Origin: Phenylobacterium deserti
GTDB lineage: Bacteria; Pseudomonadota; Alphaproteobacteria; Caulobacterales; Caulobacteraceae
Length of the DNA stretch: 44,650 bases
NCBI GenBank assembly: GCA_945859865.1
Contig: CAMAOY010000003.1
Span: forward strand, 1 to 44,650
Direction: 5' to 3'
The notes beneath the pieces were generated by a model. That model was given only the letters and a program-made list of their open reading frames with translations. It did no database searches and was not told the origin of the DNA. Below, in pieces: positions 19,920 through 27,560 of this stretch (the first letter of the stretch is position 1; every line of letters begins with the position of its first letter). The position numbers and the translations under genes are program-made.

Positions 19920-21002
19920 ATGAAGGCCGCCGTTCTGCGCGAAGTGGGCAAGCCGCTTCAGATCGAAGACGTCCAGATCAACAAGCCTGGACCGCGTGAG
20001 GTCCTGATCCGCACCAAGGCCGCCGGCCTGTGCCATTCGGACCTGCACTTCATGGAAGGCTCCTATCCGCACCCGCTCCCGGCCGTCCTGGGCCACGAGA
20101 GCGCCGGCGTCGTTGAGGCGGTCGGCTCCGAGGTGCGCACGGTAAAGGTAGGCGACCACGTCATCACCTGCCTGTCGGCCTATTGCGGCCACTGCGAAAG
20201 CTGCCTGACGGGACGCCTGTCCCTCTGCGTCAGCCCTGAGACCAAGCGCGACTCCGGTGACGATGCCCGCCTGACCCAGAACGGCACCCCCCTGCCGCAG
20301 TTCCTCAACCTGTCCTCCTTCGCCGAGTACATGCTGATCCACGAGCACGCCTGCGTCTCGATCCGCAAGGACATGCCCCTGGACCGCGCAGCCCTGATCG
20401 GCTGCTCCGTCATGACCGGCGTGGGCGCGGCCATCCACACCTCGGGCGTACGCCCCGGCGAGACGGTGGCGGTTATCGGCTGCGGCGGCGTCGGCCTGTC
20501 GGCGATCAACGGCGCGGCCATCGCCGGTGCCGGCCGGATCATCGCCATCGACATGTTCGGCTCCAAGGACAACCTGGCCCGGGAGTTCGGGGCTACCGAC
20601 TTCATCGACGCTTCCAAGACCGACGCGGTCAAGGAAGTCCTCGAGATGACCCGTGGCGGCGTGCACCACGCCTTCGAGGCCATCGGCCTGTCCAAGACCG
20701 CCGAGCAGGCCTTCAACATGCTGCGCCGGGGTGGCACGGCCAACATCATCGGCATGATCCCGCTCGGCCAGAACATTACCCTCCCGGGCGCGGCCTTCCT
20801 GGGCGAGAAGCGCATCCAGGGCTCGCTGATGGGCTCTAATCGCTTCCCGGTCGACATGCCCCGCCTGGTGGACTTCTACATGTCCGGCAAGCTCAAGCTC
20901 GACGAGATGATCTCCCAGCGGATCCGGCTGGACCAGGTCAACGAGGGCTTCGACGACATGAAGAAGGGCGGCCTCGCCCGCTCGGTCATCGTTTTCGACT
21001 GA
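19920..21002 (+). CDS. Zinc-dependent alcohol dehydrogenase (class III-like)
   Basis: A medium-chain dehydrogenase of 360 residues using NAD(H). The catalytic-zinc Cys is in GLCHSDLHF, with GHESAGVVEAVG next to it; the structural-zinc cluster CGHCESCLTGRLSLC shows the C-x2-C-x2-C-x7-C spacing. The nucleotide-binding motif GCGGVGLSAI is near residue 185. Similarity is to class III / Zn-ADH proteins that oxidise alcohols or glutathione/mycothiol adducts of formaldehyde; the true substrate is unclear. GAGGGGAG lies before the ATG. An ideal terminator follows. The upstream acyl-CoA ligase on the same strand suggests a shared role in alcohol or fatty-acid oxidation, which is inference. Confidence 0.93.
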   Translation: MKAAVLREVGKPLQIEDVQINKPGPREVLIRTKAAGLCHSDLHFMEGSYPHPLPAVLGHESAGVVEAVGSEVRTVKVGDHVITCLSAYCGHCESCLTGRLSLCVSPETKRDSGDDARLTQNGTPLPQFLNLSSFAEYMLIHEHACVSIRKDMPLDRAALIGCSVMTGVGAAIHTSGVRPGETVAVIGCGGVGLSAINGAAIAGAGRIIAIDMFGSKDNLAREFGATDFIDASKTDAVKEVLEMTRGGVHHAFEAIGLSKTAEQAFNMLRRGGTANIIGMIPLGQNITLPGAAFLGEKRIQGSLMGSNRFPVDMPRLVDFYMSGKLKLDEMISQRIRLDQVNEGFDDMKKGGLARSVIVFD

Positions 21003-21022
21003 TCCCTCCCGGATCCGGACAG

Positions 21023-21051
21023 GGGCTCCGCCGCAAGGCGGGGCCCTTTTT
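21023..21051 (+). terminator. Intrinsic terminator of the alcohol dehydrogenase gene
   Basis: GGGCTCCGCC (21023-21032) pairs with GGCGGGGCCC (21037-21046), with one G-U pair, around a GCAA tetraloop, and is followed directly by TTTTT (21047-21051). This is a textbook rho-independent terminator on the + strand. Confidence 0.9.
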
Positions 21052-21062
21052 CAGGTCCGCAC

Positions 21063-21431
21063 TCAGATCAGGTCCAGGACCCGTTCAGCGGGGCGGCACA
21101 GGGCCACACCCCGTGGGCCTTCCACGATCGGTCGATCGACCAGGATCGGCTCCTGCGACATGGCCGCCGCCAGGGTTGCCTCCGAGACACCCTCCCCAGT
21201 GAGCCCAAGCGCCTCGGCCCGGGTTCCCCTCAGGCGGAGGAACGCCCGAAGGGGAACCCCGGCGCGTGCCGCCAGCGTCTTCAGTTGGGCTTCGGTCCAG
21301 CCAACCTTCAGGTATTCCACGACCTGGGGCTCGACCCCCTTTTCCCTCAGGAGGGCCAGGGTGTTGCGCGAGGTCCCGCAGGCCGGGTTGTGGTAGACGA
21401 CGCAGTCGCTCAAGGGGGTCTCCCGGCTCAC
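21063..21431 (-). CDS. arsC: Arsenate reductase (ArsC, glutaredoxin-linked type) or Spx/ArsC-family protein
   Basis: A 122-residue thioredoxin-fold protein of the ArsC family. It begins with VVYHNPACGTSRNTLALL, where Cys18 in CGTSRN is the catalytic cysteine that forms the arsenate adduct. Three arginines expected for arsenate binding appear plausible at Arg68, in LRGTRAEALGL, and in VDRPIVEGPRGVALCRPAERVL. The enzyme would reduce arsenate to arsenite with glutathione and glutaredoxin. No arsR or arsenite pump is nearby, so a detoxification role is not supported by context. The GTG start at 21431 overlaps the stop of the M28 gene as GTGA, so it is coupled to that gene. Confidence 0.85.
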   Translation of the reverse strand: MSRETPLSDCVVYHNPACGTSRNTLALLREKGVEPQVVEYLKVGWTEAQLKTLAARAGVPLRAFLRLRGTRAEALGLTGEGVSEATLAAAMSQEPILVDRPIVEGPRGVALCRPAERVLDLI

Positions 21432-23833
21432 CAGCTGAAGGTCCGAGCGTCGCGGACGAGGGCGGTGTCGCTGTCGCCGAAGGCCATTTCCTGCGGGCTA
21501 CGGGCGGGCAGGGGCGGCAGGCCCTTGGGCCAGCCTTCCGTGCGCGACAGGGTGCGGACTTCAAGCCGGCCCGGGCCTGCGGGTGTGAACTCCACCGCCA
21601 GGGTTCCAGGGGGGGCCTGCAGCCGGATCTGGTTCCAGACACCCGGCGCTGCCAGCAAGGCTGCGGGCCGTCCGTTCACAGTGGCGCTACCGGCGAGGGT
21701 GTCGGATCTCAGGTCCAGGCTGAGCCCCCGGATGCCGGCGGGCACGTTGACCGTCAGCCGCTGCCTGCCGTTCTGAATTGTCTGAAGGGCGACCGTCGCC
21801 CCGACGAGGGGGACGGTGGGGGCGGGGCTCGCCCAGAAGGGGGCCCGCGCGACGAGTTCGTCGCGGGTCTGGACCGGGCGTTCGCCGCCCCGGGCCAGAA
21901 CCTTCCGGGTCCAGGCGGAGAGATGCGGCTCGGTGGAAAGGGTGTAGCCCTTGCCGCCCCCGGCGTCCTGCAGGTGCTGGACGATCGTGGCCTGGGGGTG
22001 TCGCGCCGACCAGAGCGGCGCGAGGCGGACCAGGGCGGAGAGTCCCAGCCCGAGGGCCAGGGCCGCCGCCGCTGCCAGCCAGACGCGCCTGTCGCCAATC
22101 TTGTCGCCGGGATCGCCCTGGATCATCGGCCAGAGCCCGATCAGGCAGAGCCATCCGAATACGGCCAACAGGGCTGGAAGATCCAGGCCCAGGAAGGCGC
22201 CATGGGCATAGCCCAGGAGCCAGGCGGTCATCGGCGTCCCGATCAGGACCCCGAGGAGGGGAATCCTCCAGCTGGACTCTGTCCCGCCCAGCGAGGTGAG
22301 CGCGGCGAGGAGGCAGGCCGCCAGGAGGGGCCAGGCGACCAGGAAGGCCGCCGTCGGCAAGGCGATCTGCAGTCCGAGGCTGACCGCCAGGGCGGTCGCC
22401 AGGACGCCGGTCCAGGCCGGTGCGATGCGGACGGGCGCCCCGAAGGTCAGGCCTCCACAGACGGCGGCGGCGCCGCCGAGGGCGAGGGCGGCCAGGTCCC
22501 AGCCAAAGAACTGTGCCGCCGCCGCCGCTGCGAGGCCGAGGGCCGCGGCGGCAAGACGGCCTCTTCCGGCACCCACCAGTCTCGGCGTCAGCAGCGCAAC
22601 GGACAGGCCCAGAAACAGCAGGGCCGCCTCCCAGGTCGCAACCTGGGCCAGGAGCGACCTTTGTTCCAGGAACCCGCCGCCTTCGGTGCCGATCAGTCGC
22701 GCCAGATGCAGAAGGGCGGCAGTCAGGAGCAACAGGTAGATGGCCGCTCCCACCCCGCGAGCCACCCCTGGGGCGTCCAGGACGCCAAGCCGGCGGGCAT
22801 TGCGCACGGCCAGGGCAAGGAGGCCCGCACAGGCGGCGAGCACCAGCCAGCCGACAAGCGGTGGGTAGGCGATGATGAGGTCGCCGAAGACATGGGAGAA
22901 GACCTGGTCTGGGCCGCGCTCCGGAAGCCGGGGTGCATAGGCCAGGGCGCGGGTCGCCGCCGTGACCTGGTCGCCCATGTGCTGCAGGCTGCCCAACTGC
23001 AGGGCCGCCGGCGTCGAAGAGGCAGCGTGGTAGTCGAACTGCCTGCCGATGAAGGCGAAGTTCAAGCCGTCGACCCCTGCGGCACGGGAGACCGTGAAGT
23101 CTGTATCGTTCGGCATGGCCGAGTAGATCAGCACGGCCAGGGACGAGGCCGAGGGCTGGCTGGCGTTCTGGCGAAGCACCTCGACCGTTCCAGCGTTCTG
23201 CGCCCCGGTCTGGAACATCTGGGCGAGCCCGCCCCCGCCCCGGGCCTCCATGTTGATCAGGAACCCGGCCCGGCGGGCCAGCGGTGTCTGGGTGAAGGCG
23301 GCGTCCGCGCCCAGCAGGCCGGCTTCCTCGCCGTCGGTAATGAGGAAGATAACGTCCCGCGCTGGAGTTCCCTGGAGCCGGAGGATCCTGGCCAGTTCAA
23401 GGGCGGCGGCGACGCCGGCGGCGTCATCCCCGGCACCGGGCGAGTTCGCTACGCTATCGTAGTGCGCCATGATCACGAGGGCGGGGGCGGTGCGGTCGCG
23501 CCCGGGCAGAACGCCGACGATGTTCTCCACCTGACCACCCACGAAGAGTGGCTGCTGCGCTCGGGCGACCTTCCTGAGGGCAAAGGCAGGCTGGACTTCG
23601 GGCGCCAGGCCCAGGGCGGTCATCCGGGCCAGCAGGAAATCCCTGACCTGGGCATTGGCGGGAGAGCCGACCGGGTGCGGCGACTTCGCCATGGCCACGA
23701 CATCGGAAAAGGCCCGCTGCGCGGAGAAGGCGCTGGCCGGCGCATCGGCGGGTACGGGCGACGGCGGACGGAGGGCAACGAAGGTGAGGCTCAGCGCCGC
23801 CGCGAGGGTGACGCACAGTGCGGCAAGCCGCAT
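21428..23833 (-). CDS. M28-family zinc metallopeptidase with C-terminal multi-pass membrane domain
   Basis: An 801-residue aminopeptidase-like membrane protein. The start at 23833 (MRLAALCVTLAAALSLTFVAL, in part) is chosen for its GGGAGAAG eight bases upstream. After a signal anchor (5-22), residues 40-320 form an M28 domain with zinc-ligand residues His124 in MAHYDS and Asp136 in GAGDDAAG, and the catalytic Glu169-Glu170 in TDGEEAGLLGA. Residues about 330-650 contain many hydrophobic helices, and the last 130 residues are again soluble. The layout recalls eukaryotic ERMP1/Pff1-type proteins. The peptidase and tail probably lie in the periplasm. Substrate unknown. The downstream arsC-like gene is translationally coupled. 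Confidence 0.87.
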   Translation of the reverse strand: MRLAALCVTLAAALSLTFVALRPPSPVPADAPASAFSAQRAFSDVVAMAKSPHPVGSPANAQVRDFLLARMTALGLAPEVQPAFALRKVARAQQPLFVGGQVENIVGVLPGRDRTAPALVIMAHYDSVANSPGAGDDAAGVAAALELARILRLQGTPARDVIFLITDGEEAGLLGADAAFTQTPLARRAGFLINMEARGGGGLAQMFQTGAQNAGTVEVLRQNASQPSASSLAVLIYSAMPNDTDFTVSRAAGVDGLNFAFIGRQFDYHAASSTPAALQLGSLQHMGDQVTAATRALAYAPRLPERGPDQVFSHVFGDLIIAYPPLVGWLVLAACAGLLALAVRNARRLGVLDAPGVARGVGAAIYLLLLTAALLHLARLIGTEGGGFLEQRSLLAQVATWEAALLFLGLSVALLTPRLVGAGRGRLAAAALGLAAAAAAQFFGWDLAALALGGAAAVCGGLTFGAPVRIAPAWTGVLATALAVSLGLQIALPTAAFLVAWPLLAACLLAALTSLGGTESSWRIPLLGVLIGTPMTAWLLGYAHGAFLGLDLPALLAVFGWLCLIGLWPMIQGDPGDKIGDRRVWLAAAAALALGLGLSALVRLAPLWSARHPQATIVQHLQDAGGGKGYTLSTEPHLSAWTRKVLARGGERPVQTRDELVARAPFWASPAPTVPLVGATVALQTIQNGRQRLTVNVPAGIRGLSLDLRSDTLAGSATVNGRPAALLAAPGVWNQIRLQAPPGTLAVEFTPAGPGRLEVRTLSRTEGWPKGLPPLPARSPQEMAFGDSDTALVRDARTFSW

Positions 23834-23894
23834 GGTTTCTTCTCCCATTCCCCGGAGGGCCGAACCTTATCTTGAACCGCCCTGGAAACAAGAA

Positions 23895-23914
23895 CGCCCG
23901 CCGTAAGGCGGGCG
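23895..23914 (-). terminator. Terminator hairpin downstream of ctrA
   Basis: CGCCCGCC (23895-23902) and GGCGGGCG (23907-23914) pair exactly around a 4-base loop. Read on the minus strand, it follows the ctrA stop by about 27 bases and is trailed by TTCTTGTTT, a T-rich tract. Confidence 0.8.
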
Positions 23915-23941
23915 CTGCAGGTCCTGGGGGGGATCGATCGG

Positions 23942-24637
23942 TCAGGCGGCTGCCTGGCCCTCCATCGGGTCGCGGAGCACGTAGCCACGTCCCCAGACTG
24001 TCTCGATATAGTGCTTGCCGTCCGCGGCGGCGGCCAACTTCTTGCGCAGCTTGCAGATGAAGACGTCGATGATCTTCAGCTCGGGTTCGTCCATGCCGCC
24101 GTAGAGGTGGTTGAGGAACATTTCCTTGGTCAGGGTCGTGCCCTTCCGGAGGGAGAGGAGTTCCAGCATCTGGTACTCCTTGCCCGTCAGGTGCACCCGG
24201 TTGTTGTTCACCTCCACCGTCTTGGCGTCGAGGTTGACCAGGATGTCGCCTGTGCGGATCACGGACTGGGCGTGGCCCTTGGACCGACGGACCACCGCGT
24301 GGATCCGGGCGACCAGTTCGTCCTTGTGGAAGGGCTTGGTCATGTAGTCGTCGGCACCGCCGCCGAGCGTCTTGACCTTGGTGTCGATCTCCGAAGTGCC
24401 GGAGAGGATCATGATGGGCGTGTCGATCTTGCCGACCCGCAGGTTCCGCAGCACATCCATGCCGCTCATGTCGGGCAGGTTCAGGTCCAGAAGGATCAGG
24501 TCGTAGTCATAGATCTTGCCCAGATCTATGCCTTCCTCACCCAGGTCCGTCGTATAGACGTTGAACCCCTCAGATTTGAGCATCAATTCAATGCTCTGCG
24601 CTGTCGCGCTGTCGTCCTCGATAAGCAGTACGCGCAT
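23942..24637 (-). CDS. ctrA: Cell-cycle response regulator CtrA
   Basis: CtrA is the essential OmpR-type master regulator of the Caulobacter cell cycle: phosphorylated via CckA-ChpT, it silences the replication origin and activates flagellar, pilus and division genes. The 231-residue length equals that known for Caulobacter CtrA. The receiver (1-120) has the acidic pocket EDD at 7-9, phospho-acceptor Asp51 in [10 protein letters not shown] and the conserved Lys in TKPFHKDEL. The winged-helix domain (about 130-225) has [12 protein letters not shown] and [12 protein letters not shown]. The C-terminus ends in two alanines (QAAA), the kind of end read by ClpXP. GGAGG lies just before the ATG at 24637; an in-frame extension to 25528 is not coding. 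Confidence 0.98.
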   Translation of the reverse strand: MRVLLIEDDSATAQSIELMLKSEGFNVYTTDLGEEGIDLGKIYDYDLILLDLNLPDMSGMDVLRNLRVGKIDTPIMILSGTSEIDTKVKTLGGGADDYMTKPFHKDELVARIHAVVRRSKGHAQSVIRTGDILVNLDAKTVEVNNNRVHLTGKEYQMLELLSLRKGTTLTKEMFLNHLYGGMDEPELKIIDVFICKLRKKLAAAADGKHYIETVWGRGYVLRDPMEGQAAA

Positions 24638-24940
24638 ACTTGCCTCCTTGCCCCTCCGGCCCGGGCGCTGATTCGCTTCGCGACGCGCCCCGGCAAACTC
24701 ACCCTGCCAGAGGGTTAATTTAAGAAAGGTTAATGTCGGTAACCTTGCTGCGAAAAGCGTTAACCCGGTTCGCGAATCGGCTGCAAGCCCGCGCTTCCGG
24801 GCTTGGCTTCGGGCCTGTTGAATCTTTTGTGATTGGACATCCCCTGCGAATGCCTGTGGCTCGCCCGGACTGGCGCCCGCGCGCTTCAGGCCCATATTAG
24901 AGGCGCACGGCGAAGTCGCCGGCCAGCAGGAGGTCAGGGC
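24638..24940. promoter_or_regulatory. ctrA control region with CcrM (GANTC) and CtrA-like (TTAA) motifs
   Basis: This 303-base gap holds no gene. It contains three GANTC sites, the target of the CcrM methylase: GATTC at 24670-24674, GAATC at 24774-24778 and GAATC at 24820-24824. TTAA boxes, half-sites of CtrA, occur at 24715, 24720, 24730 and 24760; the pair at 24720/24730 is separated by six bases, one short of the TTAA-N7-TTAA consensus. In Caulobacter the ctrA promoters are controlled by GANTC methylation through GcrA and by CtrA itself, so the same logic is likely here. The region is also upstream of the small gene at 24941. Exact transcription starts were not assigned. Confidence 0.7.
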
Positions 24941-25195
24941 ATGTCTCCGGATTTGGACGCCGATCCCGGTCCCAGCGGCCTTGCCGAGGCCGGTGCCGGG
25001 ATCTTTCCCGAGGATTGCGGCGACCCGGACCTGTCCGCGCCGCTGGAGGCCCTTCCCCCCCAGCCCTTCAGCCTCGGGGATGAGATCAGGCTGCGGCCGG
25101 GCCGCACCCTTGGGCGCGCCCTCTTCGCCGGCCTGATCCTTGGTCTCTTCCTTCGGCGCTTCGGGCATGCGGATCGCCGGACGGCCGCGGTTTAG
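24941..25195 (+). CDS. Small hypothetical protein between ctrA and fliI, one membrane segment
   Basis: An 84-residue frame starting [13 protein letters not shown]. The ATG at 24941 has a near-perfect ribosome binding site, AGGAGG, eight bases upstream, which is the main reason to call it. The N-terminal half is acidic and Pro-rich; residues about 60-76 ([17 protein letters not shown]) form a short hydrophobic helix with glycines, ending in arginines, so it may be a membrane anchor or a helix-hairpin. The frame extends upstream to 24833 without family character. It is divergent from ctrA and 88 bases before fliI on the same strand, so it may be expressed with the flagellar genes. I do not recognise the family. 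Confidence 0.6.
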   Translation: MSPDLDADPGPSGLAEAGAGIFPEDCGDPDLSAPLEALPPQPFSLGDEIRLRPGRTLGRALFAGLILGLFLRRFGHADRRTAAV

Positions 25196-25283
25196 GGGGC
25201 CTGATCCCGATCCCGGCTCTTCACAGCTGATTAAGCCTGTAGGACACAAGCTATGTACTTGAGTCGCGACTGGAGACTGCGTC
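25196..25283 (+). promoter_or_regulatory. fliI upstream region with GANTC palindrome and ribosome binding site
   Basis: The gap before fliI has one TTAA (25231-25234), a 10-base palindrome AGTCGCGACT (25262-25271) that overlaps a GAGTC (GANTC) site at 25261-25265, and the GGAG ribosome binding site at 25272-25275. A cell-cycle-controlled promoter is possible; a full CtrA site was not seen. Confidence 0.4.
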
Positions 25284-26621
25284 TTGCACAACCTCGTCGA
25301 GGCCGTTGAGAAGCTGGAGCCCCTGGTCGTGACCGGGCGGGTTGCAGCGGTCTCGGGCCTGCTCATCGAAGCGCGCGGCGGTATGACCCGGCTGGCGGTC
25401 GGCGCCCGGGCTGAGATCGAGCGGAGGGGTGCGGCGCCCCTGGCCGCCGAGGTGGTGGGTTTCCGGGACTCCCGCGCACTGCTCATGCCCTTTGGCCCTG
25501 TGGAGGGCATAGCGCCCGGCGCTGCCATTCATATCGAGCCCCAGGGATCCGCCGTTCATCCGACCCGGGGCTGGCTTGGGCGTATCGTGAACGCCTTTGG
25601 CGAACCCATCGACGGCAAGGGCCCGCTTCCGCGCGGGGGCGCCGGTTATCCGCTCCGCGCCTCGCCGCCGCCCGCCCACGCCCGCGACCGGGTAGGGCCC
25701 AGGCTGGACCTCGGCGTCCGCGCGATGAACGTCTTCACCACCTGCTGCCGCGGGCAGAGGCTGGGGGTCTTCTCCGGCTCCGGGGTCGGCAAGTCAGTGC
25801 TTCTCTCCATGCTGGCCCGTCAGTCCGAGTGTGATGCCGTCGTGGTCGGCCTGATCGGCGAGCGGGGCCGGGAGGTGCGCGAATTCATCGAGGAGACGCT
25901 CGGCGAGGAGGGTCTCAAGCGGGCTGTCGTCGTGGTCGCCACCTCCGACGAGCCGGCGCTCAAGCGGCGGCAGGCGGCCTACATGACCCTGGCCATCGCC
26001 GAGTACATGCGGGACCAGGACCTGGAGGTTCTCTGCCTGATGGACTCGGTGACCCGCTTCGCCATGGCCCAGAGGGAGATCGGACTCGCTGCGGGCGAAC
26101 CCCCGACCACCAAGGGATATACGCCGACCGTCTTCACGGAGCTGCCAAAGCTTCTGGAACGCGCCGGCCCGGGTCCTGTGCGCCCTGACGGCACGCGCGG
26201 CGGGCCCATTACCGGCATCTTCACCGTCCTCGTGGACGGAGACGACCACAACGAACCGATCGCCGACGCCGTGCGGGGTATCCTCGACGGCCACATTGTC
26301 ATGGAGCGGGCCATAGCTGAGCGTGGACGCTTCCCGGCGATCAATGTCCTGAAGTCGATCAGCCGGACCATGCCCGCCTGCCAGGACACCCGGGAACGCA
26401 CCATCGTGCGTGATGCCCGTCAGGTTCTCTCGGCCTACGCCAATATGGAGGAACTGATCCGCATCGGCGCCTACCGGGCGGGATCGGACCCCATGGTCGA
26501 CAGGGCCATCGCCCTCAATCCGGCCCTTGAAGCCTTCCTGGGACAGGACAAGGATGAGGTTTCGAGCCTTCCAGAGTCCTTCTTCAGGCTTGAACAGATC
26601 CTTGCTGGTGGCGGCGCATGA
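25284..26621 (+). CDS. fliI: Flagellar export ATPase FliI
   Basis: FliI is the hexameric ATPase at the base of the flagellar type III export apparatus. The 445-residue protein is related to F1-beta: Walker A GSGVGKSV near residue 166, [15 protein letters not shown] near 190, Walker [21 protein letters not shown] near 250 and [22 protein letters not shown] near 275. The start is TTG at 25284, supported by GGAG eight bases upstream and by the family N-terminus; no in-frame ATG fits. It overlaps fliJ by four bases (ATGA), so the two are coupled. Gene placement next to ctrA fits an early flagellar gene. Confidence 0.97.
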   Translation: MHNLVEAVEKLEPLVVTGRVAAVSGLLIEARGGMTRLAVGARAEIERRGAAPLAAEVVGFRDSRALLMPFGPVEGIAPGAAIHIEPQGSAVHPTRGWLGRIVNAFGEPIDGKGPLPRGGAGYPLRASPPPAHARDRVGPRLDLGVRAMNVFTTCCRGQRLGVFSGSGVGKSVLLSMLARQSECDAVVVGLIGERGREVREFIEETLGEEGLKRAVVVVATSDEPALKRRQAAYMTLAIAEYMRDQDLEVLCLMDSVTRFAMAQREIGLAAGEPPTTKGYTPTVFTELPKLLERAGPGPVRPDGTRGGPITGIFTVLVDGDDHNEPIADAVRGILDGHIVMERAIAERGRFPAINVLKSISRTMPACQDTRERTIVRDARQVLSAYANMEELIRIGAYRAGSDPMVDRAIALNPALEAFLGQDKDEVSSLPESFFRLEQILAGGGA

Positions 26622-27040
26622 GCTGGGACAAGAGCCTTGTCCGCATCGCGGGCTACGAGGTGGAGACTGTCCGCAAACGCCTGGCAGAGATCATGGCCCG
26701 CCGGGAGGTGGCGGAAATGGGGCTCGTGGTTCTCGACGCCCAGATCGAGGCGGAGGCGGACTTCGTCCGGAGCGATCCCGTCGCCGCCTTCCATCATCCC
26801 GGCTTCCTTGCCGGATGTAAGGCGCGCCGGATGACCCTGCTTTCGGCCCTCGAACTGGTCCTGGCCGAAGAGGCCGGAGCCCGTGACGCCCTTGTGGAGG
26901 CCTTCGAGACCCAGAAGAAGTATGAAAATGTCTCAGATGGATTGGCCCGGCGGCGTGTCCAGGAGGCCGCGCGCCGGGACACGGCGGAACTCGACGAAAT
27001 GGGAATCCTGCGGGCCGGCCGGGCGTCAGCGGGCGCCTGA
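26618..27040 (+). CDS. fliJ: Flagellar export chaperone FliJ
   Basis: FliJ is the coiled-coil stalk that joins the FliI ATPase ring to FlhA and escorts export chaperones. The 140-residue protein is predicted almost all helical, with charged heptad-like stretches ([21 protein letters not shown] and the region 95-130), typical length for FliJ, and little sequence conservation otherwise. The assignment leans on its position: its ATG overlaps the fliI stop as ATGA, and fliI-fliJ order is standard. The stop codon lies in the first copy of a 17-base tandem repeat that spans the junction with the facing gene. Confidence 0.87.
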   Translation: MSWDKSLVRIAGYEVETVRKRLAEIMARREVAEMGLVVLDAQIEAEADFVRSDPVAAFHHPGFLAGCKARRMTLLSALELVLAEEAGARDALVEAFETQKKYENVSDGLARRRVQEAARRDTAELDEMGILRAGRASAGA

Positions 27041-27088
27041 GGTCAGGGGGCGCCTAAGGTCAGGGGGCGCCTAAGGTCAGGGGGCACC
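27031..27088. repeat. 17-bp tandem repeat at the fliJ / DUF4282 junction
   Basis: Three consecutive 17-base units, GGGCGCCTGAGGTCAGG then two copies of GGGCGCCTAAGGTCAGG, occupy 27031-27047, 27048-27064 and 27065-27081, with a partial fourth (GGGCACC) at 27082-27088. The first carries the fliJ stop codon and the third the stop codon of the facing gene, so unit duplication would alter spacing between the convergent genes without changing either protein. Confidence 0.93.
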
Positions 27089-27448
27089 GTCGCTATTGGC
27101 GTCCTGATCATTGGCCTGGCGCAGGGCGTGGATGTCGTCGCTGAGCCGGAAGAGCGCCACATAGAGCTCGCAGAAGGCTCTCCAGAGCAGGGCCAGAATG
27201 CCGATCACCAGGGTGCCGCCGACCAGAACAGCCATGCCAAGCAGGATCCCGAAGGGGAATTGCTCGCGGATAGCCACGCCCACGGCCGTGCCGATGAAGC
27301 CAAAGCCGACAAGGGCGGTGATCCCCAGGCCCGACCAGTAGATCAGGTGGATGACCTGTCGGGTCATGAGGGTATCGAAGGACATCAGCTCCCAGAACAT
27401 GTCCGAGGTGAAGCGCGCCGGGCGGCTGTTGGGTTTCAGATCAAACAT
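27077..27448 (-). CDS. DUF4282-domain inner-membrane protein
   Basis: A 123-residue protein with FTSDMFWELMSFDTLMTRQVI followed by two membrane helices (about 35-60, IYWSGLGITALVGFGFIG in part, and 66-90, FGILLGMAVLVGGTLVIGILALLW in part). This MSFDTLMTRQVI-plus-two-helix layout fits the DUF4282 family, found widely with no settled function. The remaining C-terminus is hydrophilic and acidic. It lies between two flagellar units but on the same strand as the fliF operon and 112 bases from the flhA stop, so read-through expression is possible. A flagellar role is not supported by anything in its sequence. Confidence 0.75.
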   Translation of the reverse strand: MFDLKPNSRPARFTSDMFWELMSFDTLMTRQVIHLIYWSGLGITALVGFGFIGTAVGVAIREQFPFGILLGMAVLVGGTLVIGILALLWRAFCELYVALFRLSDDIHALRQANDQDANSDGAP

Positions 27449-27560
27449 CAGCTTTCCATGCCCTGTTCGGCGCTGGCCCGGGAGGACAACTCGCTAGCAG
27501 TCAGAGGCGCCCGCCGCAACTCGCCCCCGGTTTGATCCACGACGCGATCTCCCTCGACCA

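Noticed and set aside
21266-23875. 869-codon open frame on the + strand opposite the M28 peptidase gene
   Set aside because: Its translation is low-complexity (Gly, Arg, Gln, Pro rich) with no recognisable motif, as expected for the antisense of a GC-rich gene. The minus strand carries clear zinc-ligand motifs.
24638-25528. Long upstream extension of ctrA on the minus strand
   Set aside because: The family start at 24637 has an ideal GGAGG site and gives the expected 231 residues; the extension covers promoter motifs and antisense of fliI.
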